This document shows positions 43,675 through 52,614 of a stretch of 64,000 nt of DNA, in pieces. Origin of the DNA: Lentisphaerota bacterium (GTDB lineage Bacteria > Verrucomicrobiota > Lentisphaeria > Victivallales > Victivallaceae); NCBI GenBank assembly GCA_017134815.1, contig CP071032.1, positions 1,426,001-1,490,000 of the forward strand. Reading direction: 5' to 3'. Both the position numbers and the translations under genes were made by a program. The notes under the pieces are model-generated. The model made no database searches. It was given only the letters and a program-made list of their open reading frames with translations, and was not told the origin of the DNA. Positions within the stretch are counted from its first letter, which is position 1, and each line of letters starts with the position of its first letter.

Positions 43675-46600
43675 TTACTTTACATATACTCCGGTATGGG
43701 CAGGGTTGTTTTTGAACATTGCCCACTCAATGTTAAAGGGAGCCTTGCTTGCCGGTAAAGTTTTTATAGACACATCCCCATTATCATCAGCAATGACCAG
43801 TTCAAGCCTGCCATCATTATTAATGTCGCCAATCGCCGGGGTTCCCAGCAGGTAGTAATTAATATTCAGCGGCCAGCCCTTGAGGGATTTGCCCTCTGCA
43901 TTCCAGCAATATAAGCGCTTGTCCCAGGATCCGACAATAACTTCCGGCTTGCTGTCGCCATTAATATCTGCAATGACCGGAGAACCCTCAATCGCCATGC
44001 CTGTACTGGCTGGCCAGCCTTTCATGAGCTGCCCATCAGCCTTCCAGATATAGACTTTTGAATCTGTAGAAGCAACTGCGATTTCAAGTTTGCCGTCACT
44101 GTCAACATCCCCCAGAGATGGAGTTGCTATAATGGCACGGGCAGTCCGTTGCGGCCACCCCTTAAGCGCTTCTCCTTTGCCGTTCAAAACGTAAACCCTG
44201 CCGGATCCGCCGCCAATTATGATATCAAGACTGCCGTCCCGGTCAATATCACCCAGAACCGGGGATGAATGAAAGTAGGTATCAAGCTGCTGTGGCCAAC
44301 CGGCAAGCTCCCTGCCCTGCAAGTCAAGGACATGAATACAACCGTCTTCAGTTGCCGCTATTATATCAGCACTGCCGTTACTGTCCAGATCATGTACAGT
44401 GAGTGAAGCCGTAATTCCGCTGTTCAACTTGCGCGGCCAGCCTTTGAGATACTTGCCGCGAGAATTTAATATATGAATGTTACCATCAACAGTACCAACC
44501 AGAATTTCCTTTCCGGGTTTTCCATCAATATTAATCATTGTTGGAGCCGAATGAATGACTGATTTTAAATTAACGGGCCAGCCGGGACTGTTTTTACCTT
44601 CAGGGGTCAGCAGGTATAAAAAACTGCTGCTGCCCACTGCTATTTCTCCTTTTCCGTCACCGTCAACATCGGCTGCTGCCGGCGAACTGCCGTAGGAGAA
44701 CCCTTCAAGCCTTACAGGCCAGCCTTTGAGCAGGTTCCCGCGGTAGTTACAGACAAAAATTTCATTATTGCTGCTTACCGCAACAACTTCCCTGCCCGGC
44801 TTGCCGTCAATATTTTCAATGCAAGGTGAAGCTATAACCGGATAACCGGTTTTCATAGTTAGCGTCTGATTTCCCGCACAGTCAAGATCCTTCTGAATGG
44901 TCATGAGTTTCTTGAACAGAAGCTTCAGCTCCGCCACAGCTTTAGGACTGGCAAAAGGTGAAAATGCAAAATACAAAGTTCTGCCCTCATGGGCCTCAAC
45001 AATACCCGGCCATTTAACCTTACTGTCGTCCTCCATGCAGAAAAGCAGGCTGGCCCCCTTGAACAAACTTAACTTAAGCCCTCTGCCCTTATAATAAATA
45101 TCCCGGTACATTGATTCAGTATTTCTGCCTTTCTCAACATAAAACAGCCGTTTGAAGTTGAAAAACTGCGGGGTATTCTTAATTTCAAATTTTTCTATAT
45201 TCAATTGTCTTCTAGCATTTCTGCCGAGGAATAAGTGAGCATTGGTCCCGAATTCCGGGCACCAGACGTTAAAACCGGCGTCTGCATATTTAGTTATATT
45301 TACAGCCTGATTCTGCACACAAGCCCGGGAGCGCGGCATTGCCAGGAGAAACTGACAGTAGGGATTAACTTTTTTAACTGCGTCAATTAATGGTTTTATG
45401 ATTAATTCAATATGAGAATTCTCTCTGAATTCAGTATAATCCGGATCATTCAAATCAACTTTCTTACCGTATTTTTTTCTGTAAGCTTCACGGCAAACTT
45501 CACAATTCATAGATACAAAAGGTTCATCAAGAACAATTCCGGAGATGTAAGGGTATTTTTCCAGTACCTCTGCAACGGTATCGGTAATATTTTTGTAAAA
45601 CGCTTTTCCTTTTCTCGGGCACGGATTACCCTTTTCTCCACGCAAAGTGATACTTGACTGTCCCGGATGCTTCTTCAAGTAAAGAGTTCCGTTGAAACCT
45701 ATTGTCGCCCATAATCCGATGTCATTTGCTTCACAAGCCTCCACCAAACGGGCATAGTAATCTTCAGGGATCTCGCGATGTACCATGTTGTTAAATGAAG
45801 TTCCCTTGATACTGAGTGGCATGACCCCGTTTATGTATATCGGGAAATTAATGGTATTCAAACCGATCCTCTGGGCAAAGGCAACCAGTGCCTCAGGCTG
45901 ACGCAGCCGCTTCAGTCGTTCCGGCACAGCTTTAATCGTGCGGTTTCTAATTCTCGCCATATTTTCAGAAACCCAGACACTTTTTGGAATATCGGAAAAG
46001 CCGTAAGGAATCGGCCCTCTATAAGTTTTCCAGAATTGTTTTTGGATTCTAATAACAGCGCCATCATCTTGGGGAAGTTCACTCAATTGAATTTTTAACT
46101 TTTTCAGTTCAGATTGAGCTTCTTCTTTCTTATTGTTCTTATATAGAAATAATATATGAAAAAGCGACAAACCGGCAAGATTCGCCTGTTGACATAAATT
46201 TGTGCCTGCAGGGTATTCAGATTTTGCATATTTAATATATAATAACGCTTTTGTGTAATTATTTTCTTTGTGATATGCTATAGACATATTACGAAAAACT
46301 TCTGCCATATGCACTTTATGCCCCAGCCTCTCTATTACTTGTAAAAAATTATTATAATATATAATACAAGCTTTATAGTCTCCAAGGTAAAATGACAAAT
46401 CTCCTTGCATAAAAAACAGACTGGGGTCTTTTGTTTCACAAAGCCTTAAGACTGCCTTAAGCGACATGGCTTCTGTCAAATATTTTTTTGCCTCTTTCGC
46501 CTGTTTTTCTGTTTTGTTACACTTCCATAAGTAATAACATGCCAATCCTGAGTTATAGGTATTTAAAGGTCTTTGCGATCTTAGTTTACGCACAATCGGG

Positions 46601-46839
46601 ATCAGCTTTTTTTCGGCCTGTTTCAGCAGCCCCCTCTGATACAAATCTACTGCTTTATCATATTCTCGCTCAAGCGCTTTTTCACGGGCTGCATCAGAGT
46701 TCTGCATCAAATGGTTAACCGGTTTATCAGGACAATTAAACCAGTTAAAAAGTCGAATACCACCCACGTATAAAACATAAATCAAAAAACAGACAGCGAG
46801 CAGACCGACAATAGCTAATACTTTGTATTTGGATTTCAT
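43675..46839 (-). CDS. TPR, TIM-barrel glycosidase-like and FG-GAP repeat surface protein
   Basis: ATG 46839 follows GAGGCGATTTAAGC; a longer frame has no ribosome site. The 1,054-residue protein has a membrane helix at about 7-27, a TPR-like helical region to about 260 (YDKAVDLYQRGLLKQAEKKL, SFYLGDYKACIIYYNNFLQV), and a TIM-barrel-like domain at about 290-610 with WATIGFNGTLYLKK, ISGIVLDEPFVSMNCEVCRE AY and FLLAMPRSRA, in which the glutamate of DEP is placed like a retaining-glycosidase acid. Then seven or eight FG-GAP blades follow, each with DxDGDGxxEI and GWP (for example SSPAAADVDGDGKGEIAVGS). The calcium-binding DxDxDG loops are mostly intact. Probably an anchored cell-surface enzyme or adhesin. 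Confidence 0.82.
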   Translation of the reverse strand: MKSKYKVLAIVGLLAVCFLIYVLYVGGIRLFNWFNCPDKPVNHLMQNSDAAREKALEREYDKAVDLYQRGLLKQAEKKLIPIVRKLRSQRPLNTYNSGLACYYLWKCNKTEKQAKEAKKYLTEAMSLKAVLRLCETKDPSLFFMQGDLSFYLGDYKACIIYYNNFLQVIERLGHKVHMAEVFRNMSIAYHKENNYTKALLYIKYAKSEYPAGTNLCQQANLAGLSLFHILFLYKNNKKEEAQSELKKLKIQLSELPQDDGAVIRIQKQFWKTYRGPIPYGFSDIPKSVWVSENMARIRNRTIKAVPERLKRLRQPEALVAFAQRIGLNTINFPIYINGVMPLSIKGTSFNNMVHREIPEDYYARLVEACEANDIGLWATIGFNGTLYLKKHPGQSSITLRGEKGNPCPRKGKAFYKNITDTVAEVLEKYPYISGIVLDEPFVSMNCEVCREAYRKKYGKKVDLNDPDYTEFRENSHIELIIKPLIDAVKKVNPYCQFLLAMPRSRACVQNQAVNITKYADAGFNVWCPEFGTNAHLFLGRNARRQLNIEKFEIKNTPQFFNFKRLFYVEKGRNTESMYRDIYYKGRGLKLSLFKGASLLFCMEDDSKVKWPGIVEAHEGRTLYFAFSPFASPKAVAELKLLFKKLMTIQKDLDCAGNQTLTMKTGYPVIASPCIENIDGKPGREVVAVSSNNEIFVCNYRGNLLKGWPVRLEGFSYGSSPAAADVDGDGKGEIAVGSSSFLYLLTPEGKNSPGWPVNLKSVIHSAPTMINIDGKPGKEILVGTVDGNIHILNSRGKYLKGWPRKLNSGITASLTVHDLDSNGSADIIAATEDGCIHVLDLQGRELAGWPQQLDTYFHSSPVLGDIDRDGSLDIIIGGGSGRVYVLNGKGEALKGWPQRTARAIIATPSLGDVDSDGKLEIAVASTDSKVYIWKADGQLMKGWPASTGMAIEGSPVIADINGDSKPEVIVGSWDKRLYCWNAEGKSLKGWPLNINYYLLGTPAIGDINNDGRLELVIADDNGDVSIKTLPASKAPFNIEWAMFKNNPAHTGVYVK

Positions 46840-47143
46840 GCTTAAATCGCCTCTGCTCAACTCTTTTTTTGACGCATAAATTTGATTAATAAATATATCA
46901 ACAACTCCGAACAGATGCAAATTATGTTTTACTTTAAAAACACATATTTAAAGATAAAATCATTGCCTTTTTTGTGGAATTATTGTAAAAGTTTCTTAAG
47001 CTTTAAAAGTATTTCAATATACATGCAGTCTTAAAGCTTAATGCTAACAAACAACTTATGAAACACTACAGTAATGGCTGGCGATACCTGGAATCAGAAC
47101 TGTAACGGAATATAAAACTTTTAAAAAAGTTTTCTGCATAAAA
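46840..47143. other. AT-rich intergenic region
   Basis: About 300 bases between the FG-GAP gene and the tRNA-linked insertion. I see no gene, hairpin or repeat in it other than the expected promoter region of the FG-GAP gene near 46850-46950. Confidence 0.5.
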
Positions 47144-47162
47144 ATGGCGGAGAGAGGGATTT
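47144..47162. repeat. Remnant of the tRNA-Ser 3' end (attR-like)
   Basis: ATGGCGGAGAGAGGGATT matches the 3' end of the tRNA-Ser gene at 48855-48873 (ATGGCGGAGAGAGAGGGATT), lacking one AG. Read on the minus strand it is AATCCCTCTCTCCGCCA, including the encoded CCA. A partial tRNA end at the far side of an insertion is the usual mark of tRNA-targeted integration. Confidence 0.65.
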
Positions 47163-47251
47163 TCAAATTTTTGAAGCAAAGTAAATGATATGATAGGAGA
47201 ACTAAAAAAATTCTTGAAAAGTCACAATATAAGACTAATCAAATTAAACAG

Positions 47252-48487
47252 CTAAATTCTTACTCTACCCAGATTTAATAACATCCTACGCTCAGCTTCA
47301 TCTTCAAAACCATATTGTCCGCAGTCTGGGCGACCTGCTTCAACCCAAAGGGCATTTGCAAATGAACGTTTGTACATATTAAACTTGCTACGCCTCTGTA
47401 AATCTTCTGTAGTAGATCCCTGTGCTCCCAATCCCTTAATTTTAACAGGGTTTTTATCTTCTGGATACTGAGCTTGATACTTTTCCACAAAAGCTTGCCC
47501 TGTGTTAAAAAATAATTGATTAAAGTTTAACAACGCCATCAAATAAATATATTTTAAAATATCTTCAGCATCAGGCCGATGCAAAAAATCCTTTAATCTT
47601 TGTAGCATCTGAACTCGTTTGGGGTTTGGGTTATGGTGATATTGAGTATAAAAGAATAACTGAACTATCTCGTCGATTGTTACCTTTGTTTTATAATCTT
47701 CGAATAATTGGTAAATACATGAAGCTCCTAATAATGTAACCCTATTCTGCTCTTTAGTTTGTATGTCTGTTGATTTTAAGTCTTCAAAATAATTCAATGA
47801 ATCTTCTGCCAATAAAGCCAAGTCTGTTCCTGTGTGAGCCATCATTAACTTACACAAATCTATAAAGCTTCCTCCTGCTTGTTTATCTTCGGAATAAATT
47901 CTTCTAAAAACAAGAACGTAGTTTTTTAACTCAATTTCAGTATTATTCATAAAAACACTGTAGTATGGCGTTGCAGGTAACCTCAATGATGGTGATTTCA
48001 ACTTAATTTTTTTCAATTCATTAAAGTTTTCTGTAAAGATTTGCAGTTGACGTTTTTCTTGGGAGGAAAAAGAAATATCAGTATTCCCTTGATCACTAAA
48101 GTAACGATTCATATATACTAAAGAATCATTAATTGAGCTATCCTTTCCCATTTTTCTTCTAAATTCCTGCTCTGGCAAATATTCCCCTGCTTCTGTTTCA
48201 AAATAATGCGTTCCTCCATTAGTACGACTAAAGTGTGTAAAATTACAGATATCTTTGCCAATATGATAATCATAATCTTTAACTTCTATAAAAAACTCTC
48301 TAAAATGACGCAGCTCCAAAGAGTGCAACAGATTTTCCGCGTCTACTCGAAACATAAAAGGGAAACGCCTGTCCATAGGCATTAAATCGGTATCTAAAAA
48401 CATAATGCGACGCTTTTTTCTATTTTCAGTCTCACAATAATAACATATCGTCCAATAAATGATAAATCTTTGTTCAACCATGTTCAT
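47252..48487 (-). CDS. Unknown 411-residue protein inside the tRNA-Ser element
   Basis: ATG 48487 follows AGGAAGCTTCAA. The soluble, mixed-fold protein has no signal peptide or membrane helix. N-terminal RRFPFMFRVDAENLLHSLEL is followed by acidic helices, a PATPYYSVFMNNTEIELK strand region, and a helical C-terminal half with FFYTQYHHNPNPKRVQMLQR L and a basic KIKGLGAQGSTTEDLQRRSK end. No recombinase, nuclease or toxin motif is recognised. As the only gene of a tRNA-linked insertion it could be a defence or satellite function, but nothing in it proves that. Confidence 0.65.
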   Translation of the reverse strand: MNMVEQRFIIYWTICYYCETENRKKRRIMFLDTDLMPMDRRFPFMFRVDAENLLHSLELRHFREFFIEVKDYDYHIGKDICNFTHFSRTNGGTHYFETEAGEYLPEQEFRRKMGKDSSINDSLVYMNRYFSDQGNTDISFSSQEKRQLQIFTENFNELKKIKLKSPSLRLPATPYYSVFMNNTEIELKNYVLVFRRIYSEDKQAGGSFIDLCKLMMAHTGTDLALLAEDSLNYFEDLKSTDIQTKEQNRVTLLGASCIYQLFEDYKTKVTIDEIVQLFFYTQYHHNPNPKRVQMLQRLKDFLHRPDAEDILKYIYLMALLNFNQLFFNTGQAFVEKYQAQYPEDKNPVKIKGLGAQGSTTEDLQRRSKFNMYKRSFANALWVEAGRPDCGQYGFEDEAERRMLLNLGRVRI

Positions 48488-48855
48488 TTGAAGCTTCCTG
48501 AAAATGTTCTATGCGTTAATCATAGATATAATAATATCACGTTTTGCAGGTATCGTCAAAGTATAAATTGCTAGAAAAACTTTGATGTAGTAAAAACGGA
48601 TAATCGCTGCATAAGGTTTGAATATAACCACATTGTTTAGAAAAAATTCCAGATATTATCCTCCGAAAAGAGAATGTTCCATTTCGCTCTATCAACTTCT
48701 TGATTCTCGTTCTCATACATGACCTCCATTAAAAAATTAAATTTTAAAGCGTCACACAATGTGTCACAGTCTAGAAAGACGATGGGCCGGAGAGGTAAAA
48801 GTATATTTTAAAGAGTAGTTTCTGAAATAAAATTGCATACAAAAAAGAAAAGGCA
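48488..48855. other. AT-rich gap between the unknown gene and tRNA-Ser
   Basis: No gene is seen. A short odd palindrome ACACAATGTGT sits near 48753. The region should contain the promoter of the 411-residue gene near 48500-48560. Confidence 0.4.
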
Positions 48856-48945
48856 TGGCGGAGAGAGAGGGATTCGAACCCTCGGTGGAGTTGCCCCCAC
48901 ACAGCATTTCCAATGCTGCGCCTTCGTCCACTCGGCCATCTCTCC
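48856..48945 (-). tRNA. tRNA-Ser(GGA)
   Basis: The 90-base cloverleaf on the minus strand begins GGAGAGATGGCCGAGTGG, has an anticodon arm CAGCA-TTGGAAA-TGCTG with anticodon GGA, a long variable arm (TGTGGGGGCAACTCCACCG), a T-loop GGTTCGAATCC and a TCTCTCC acceptor strand with GCCA encoded. Acceptor GGAGAGA pairs fully with TCTCTCC. It is the attachment site of the adjoining 1.7-kb element. Confidence 0.97.
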
Positions 48946-49064
48946 GATTGTCAAGTGAGAAGCAGAATATAATATATTTAATCAAATAAGCAAGCTCGTT
49001 TCAGAGAAAAAAGTCCGGTTTAAAGAAAATTACTAACTCCGCAGCTTGGTGAACCATAAAATGA

Positions 49065-49093
49065 AAACGGCTGCACAGTCAATGCAGCCGTTT
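49065..49093. terminator. Terminator after the LOG-family gene
   Basis: AAACGGCTGCA and TGCAGCCGTTT form a perfect 11-bp stem with a seven-base loop, followed on the minus strand by TTCATTTTATGG. It lies 23 bases past the LOG gene stop. Confidence 0.75.
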
Positions 49094-49115
49094 AATAATT
49101 ATACTATCCGGAAAA

Positions 49116-49823
49116 CTATTCCTTAACCGTGAATTGAATGCCGTAGCGATGGCATTCCTGGAGGTACTTCATGGCACTCTCCGCATCCGGTACTACTTTG
49201 AATAAATTAAGATCAGCCTTGTCAATCATACCGTCCTTTACCAGAGTATGTTTGAACCACTTACCAAGCCCTTCCCAGAATTGCTCACCAACTACAACTA
49301 TCGGAATGCGGTTAATCTTTTCCGTCTGCACCAGTGTCATTGCCTCAAAAAGCTCATCCATGGTGCCATAGCCACCGGGAAAAACAACGACTCCCAGCGA
49401 GTATTTCAGAAAACATACTTTGCGGATAAAGAAATATCTGAAAAACAGGCTTTGAGTCTGAAAGTCGTTTGGTGCCTGTTCCATCGGCAACTCAATATTC
49501 AGGCCTATGGATTCTCCGCCGGCATTGTAAGCACCGCGGTTAACCGCCCCCATGATGCCTTCTCCGCCGCCACTGACTACTCCGTAACCGCTTTCCGCCA
49601 GCAGACGACCCATTTTTTCGGCTTCTTTGTATTCCGGAGATTCCGGTTTGGTCCTGGCTGAACCGAAAACAGTGACCAGCGGTCCGTGCTGTGACATGGT
49701 TTCAAAAGATTCAACAAATTCAGCCATGATGCGGAAAATCCTCCAGGTCTCCTCCCTGGTGAAGTCATCCATGCCGGCAAAATCCTTATGGCTAGGATGC
49801 TTGGAACGCCGAATACTTTTCAT
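49116..49823 (-). CDS. LOG-family protein (nucleotide 5'-monophosphate phosphoribohydrolase-like)
   Basis: ATG 49823 follows GAGGTAATATTG; a longer frame is unsupported. The 235-residue protein has the Rossmann-like LOG signatures: VTVFGSARTKPESPEY, SGGGEGIMGAVNRGAYNAGG ESIG and the diagnostic PGGYGTMDELFE (PGGxGTxxE), with KINRIPIVVVG after it. Plant LOG enzymes release cytokinin bases from nucleotides; bacterial members act on nucleotide 5'-monophosphates or are of unknown role. Often mis-annotated as lysine decarboxylase. Divergent from the L,D-transpeptidase gene. Confidence 0.9.
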   Translation of the reverse strand: MKSIRRSKHPSHKDFAGMDDFTREETWRIFRIMAEFVESFETMSQHGPLVTVFGSARTKPESPEYKEAEKMGRLLAESGYGVVSGGGEGIMGAVNRGAYNAGGESIGLNIELPMEQAPNDFQTQSLFFRYFFIRKVCFLKYSLGVVVFPGGYGTMDELFEAMTLVQTEKINRIPIVVVGEQFWEGLGKWFKHTLVKDGMIDKADLNLFKVVPDAESAMKYLQECHRYGIQFTVKE

Positions 49824-50064
49824 CAATATTACCTCACGGTACAATGTTAACAGCATATAAATACAAGGCACAAATATAGTCCGCTTACAGGTAACATTCA
49901 ACTTTTTTGCATGGTGATTGGTAAAATTCAGAAATTATTGTATATTTCATTATTTGTATTCAGGGAGTTTTGACCTTATATCAGACAGCAGCAGGTGAGA
50001 GCCCGGCGCCCCTGAAAAAGGATATTGTTTAAACATGAATTAAAAATAAGCCGGAGAAGCAGTT

Positions 50065-51135
50065 ATGGCAAAGATCGGCTACAGTTTTGGAAGCGGTGGA
50101 AAATCTCGTAAACGCCAAAACGGCGGTATGCGCAGAATAATCATATTTATAGTACTGGCAGCGGTTGCCGGTGGCGTTGTATATTTTTTCAGGCCTTCCA
50201 GCAAAGAGGCATCAGAAAACCAGGAATTTGAACAGGCAGCGGGGGTTGAGCAATCGACCAGCCAACCGGTGGCCGACTCTAAAGATACCCCTGAAACAGC
50301 AAAGGCTGAACCGGAAAAACCCGCTCCAAAAGCTGAAAAAGAACAGAAATCTGCTGCACCTGTGCCGGCTGTCCAAGTCAATGTTCCAGAGGAAATCCGT
50401 GATATGTTCACCAAAGCGGATCAAGCCTTCAAGCGAAATGATTATGTGAATGCCCGTAAACTTTGTGAAAATATCCTCAACTCAGGGAAATTGAATACTG
50501 CAGCGCCACTCTGGGAGCAGACAGCTCAAATTCTCAGTAAATCAAATATTAAAATACTGCATTCGGATATCCCTTTCCCTGAAAAGAAGATAACTTACCG
50601 GGTAAAACCGGGCGATGCGTTATCCAAAATTGCCAAAAAATACAATACAACTGTCGAAACATTGCAGAAAAGTAACAATATGGAACCGACCAACTACAAT
50701 ATCTGGCTCGGGCAAACCATGAAAATCTATAAAGGCGACTGGCGGATTGTAGTCAGCAAAAGCAAACGGATACTTTTTCTGTATGACGGCAATAAATTAT
50801 TCAAGATTTATCATATCGGAATCGGCAAACAAAACCGAACCCCGCTCGGCAACTTTGACATTGTCTCTAAGATTAAACGGCCATCGTGGTACTCACCATC
50901 TGGAAAAGTCTACCCATACGGCAGCAAGGAAAATGTTCTGGGCACCCGCTGGCTGGCTCTCAAGCCGACTGGTGAAACCGACAAGTCATTGCGTGGCTAC
51001 GGCATTCACGGCACCTGGGATCCTGACAGCATTGGCAAGGCCGAAAGCAACGGCTGTATCAGGATGAAGAACGGTGAAGTGGAAGAACTGTTCTCTATTG
51101 TCCCTTATAACACACCAGTACAGATAATCAAATAA
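50065..51135 (+). CDS. LysM-containing L,D-transpeptidase (YkuD)
   Basis: 356 residues, ATG behind CCGGAGAAGCAGTT. An N-terminal membrane helix (22-43, MRRIIIFIVLAAVAGGVVYF F), a long Ala/Pro/Lys/Glu-rich linker, a LysM repeat (ITYRVKPGDALSKIAKKYNT, about residues 178-225) and a C-terminal YkuD domain. The catalytic motif is complete: GIHGTWDPD and SNGCIRM with the nucleophilic cysteine. It cross-links peptidoglycan stem peptides (3-3 bonds) or links proteins to the wall. Next to accA on the same strand. Confidence 0.93.
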   Translation: MAKIGYSFGSGGKSRKRQNGGMRRIIIFIVLAAVAGGVVYFFRPSSKEASENQEFEQAAGVEQSTSQPVADSKDTPETAKAEPEKPAPKAEKEQKSAAPVPAVQVNVPEEIRDMFTKADQAFKRNDYVNARKLCENILNSGKLNTAAPLWEQTAQILSKSNIKILHSDIPFPEKKITYRVKPGDALSKIAKKYNTTVETLQKSNNMEPTNYNIWLGQTMKIYKGDWRIVVSKSKRILFLYDGNKLFKIYHIGIGKQNRTPLGNFDIVSKIKRPSWYSPSGKVYPYGSKENVLGTRWLALKPTGETDKSLRGYGIHGTWDPDSIGKAESNGCIRMKNGEVEELFSIVPYNTPVQIIK

Positions 51136-51168
51136 TAGTTTTATTTAATATAGCAAAGGATTTATGTA

Positions 51169-52137
51169 ATGGCCGAAAATTGTTTAGATTTCGAAAAGCC
51201 CATAGTCGATCTCGAAAAAAAGCTCGAAGAATGGCAGAAGCTGAGCGAGTCCAGCAACATTGACGTCCATGAAGAAGTAGACGCGCTGACTAAAAAACTC
51301 AACCAGACCATGAAAGAGATTTACGAAAATCTTACTTCCTGGCAAAGGGTTCAGCTGGCCCGTCATCCAAAACGCCCGTACACGCTTGATTATATTAATC
51401 GGATTTTTACCGATTTTATGGAACTGCACGGCGACCGGCACAACGGCGACGATGCTGCAGTTGTAGGCGGTTTTGCCAAACTCGACGGCATGCCGGTCAT
51501 GATTGTCGGCACCCAGAAAGGGCGTGACATGAAGGAAAACATGTACCGCAATTTCGGCTGGCCGCAACCGGAAGGCTACCGTAAAGCCCTGCGACTGATG
51601 AAGCTTGCTGATAAAGCCGGGGTACCGATAATCACTTTAATTGACACTCCTGGAGCTTTTCCCGGAATTGAATCAGAAGAGCGCCATATTGCTGAAGCCA
51701 TTGCGACCAACCTGCGAGACATGTTTGCGTTGAAAGTTCCGGTTTTATCGGTTGTAATCGGCGAAGGCGGCAGCGGCGGTGCCATCGGAATCGGCGTCGG
51801 CAACAAAATCCTGGTAATGGAAAATACTTATTATTCGGTAATTTCCCCTGAAGGCTGTGCCGCTATCCTGTGGAAACACCGCAAGTTTGCGCCAAAAGCC
51901 GCTGAGGCACTTAACCTGACAGCAAATCACCTCAAAGATCTGGGTGTGGCTGATGAGATCATCGGCGAACCCCTTGGCGGTGCGCATAAGGACTATGAAA
52001 CTGCTGCTGCACTGCTCAAAAAATCCTTGAAAAAGCACCTTGCTGAACTGCAGAAACTGTCTGTAAAAGAGCTCAAAGATCAGCGTTATGACAAATTCCG
52101 CAAAATAGGGGAATTTTCAGAAGGCATTGTTGAATAG
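51169..52137 (+). CDS. accA: Acetyl-CoA carboxylase carboxyltransferase alpha subunit
   Basis: 322 residues, the usual length. Signatures: LDFEKPIVDLEKKLEEWQKL at the N-terminus, ARHPKRPYTLDYI, FMELHGDRHNGDDAAVVGGF AKL, PIITLIDTPGAFPGIESEER, and VVIGEGGSGGAIGIGVGNKI L (oxyanion/CoA site). It transfers CO2 from biotin to acetyl-CoA to form malonyl-CoA. The beta subunit, AccB and AccC are not in the window. Overlaps the start of the GNAT gene by one base. Confidence 0.97.
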   Translation: MAENCLDFEKPIVDLEKKLEEWQKLSESSNIDVHEEVDALTKKLNQTMKEIYENLTSWQRVQLARHPKRPYTLDYINRIFTDFMELHGDRHNGDDAAVVGGFAKLDGMPVMIVGTQKGRDMKENMYRNFGWPQPEGYRKALRLMKLADKAGVPIITLIDTPGAFPGIESEERHIAEAIATNLRDMFALKVPVLSVVIGEGGSGGAIGIGVGNKILVMENTYYSVISPEGCAAILWKHRKFAPKAAEALNLTANHLKDLGVADEIIGEPLGGAHKDYETAAALLKKSLKKHLAELQKLSVKELKDQRYDKFRKIGEFSEGIVE

Positions 52138-52610
52138 TGAAAAGCCTCCTTACCGTAAGAGAAGCCACCCCGGAAGACGTTCAGGGGATTTACGAACTGC
52201 TTGTGATTTATTCCCGCAAGCAGGTCGTTCTTGAACGTCCTCATGAGGATATTCTAAAAAACATAGATAATTTTGTCATTGCTTCTTTTGACGGTAATAT
52301 TCGCGGCTGTTGCGCGGTGCGGGACTTTGGCAACAATCTACTGGAAGTTCGATCACTGGTAGTCAGCCCTGAGCTGCAGAGCAAAGGCGTCGGCAGAGCA
52401 ATGGTGGAAGCTATTATGGCAGGACTGAAGCTTAAGCGCAAGCAGTTCTGCCTGTTTGCCTTGACTTACAGAAAGGATTTCTTTCACAAGCTCGGGTTTC
52501 ACGACGTACTGAAGGAAATGTTTCCGCAGAAGATCTGGAGCGACTGCAGCAAATGCCCTAAAAAAGACCATTGTGACGAAGACGCCGTTATGATAGAATA
52601 CGGCTACTGA
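52137..52610 (+). CDS. GNAT N-acetyltransferase (N-acetylglutamate synthase-like)
   Basis: 157 residues from a GTG that overlaps the accA stop. VREATPEDVQGIYELLVIYS at the start, RSLVVSPELQSKGVGRAMVE (motif A, QSKGVG) and FFHKLGFHDV (motif B) identify a GNAT. The C-terminal CSKCPKKDHCDEDA cysteine cluster and the ArgA-like domain layout match short N-acetylglutamate synthases, so arginine biosynthesis is possible. No arg genes lie nearby. Confidence 0.8.
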   Translation: MKSLLTVREATPEDVQGIYELLVIYSRKQVVLERPHEDILKNIDNFVIASFDGNIRGCCAVRDFGNNLLEVRSLVVSPELQSKGVGRAMVEAIMAGLKLKRKQFCLFALTYRKDFFHKLGFHDVLKEMFPQKIWSDCSKCPKKDHCDEDAVMIEYGY

Positions 52611-52614
52611 AAGC

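Larger units (their letters stand above)
47144..48873. mobile_element. Small tRNA-Ser-integrated element carrying one gene
   Basis: The 1.7-kb segment lies between the intact tRNA-Ser(GGA) gene and a partial copy of its 3' end. It is more AT-rich than its neighbours and holds a single gene (47252-48487). There is no recombinase, so it is either a deletion remnant of a larger island or a passenger moved by an integrase elsewhere. Confidence 0.55.

Noticed and set aside
47252..48487. 411-residue protein as a tyrosine or serine recombinase
   Set aside because: I see no R-H-R-Y spacing and no serine-recombinase N-terminal motif.
49980..50040. Possible riboswitch before the L,D-transpeptidase gene (GAGAGCCCGGCGCCCCTGAA)
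   Set aside because: A short GC-rich string alone does not match any riboswitch consensus I know, and no paired structure was evident.
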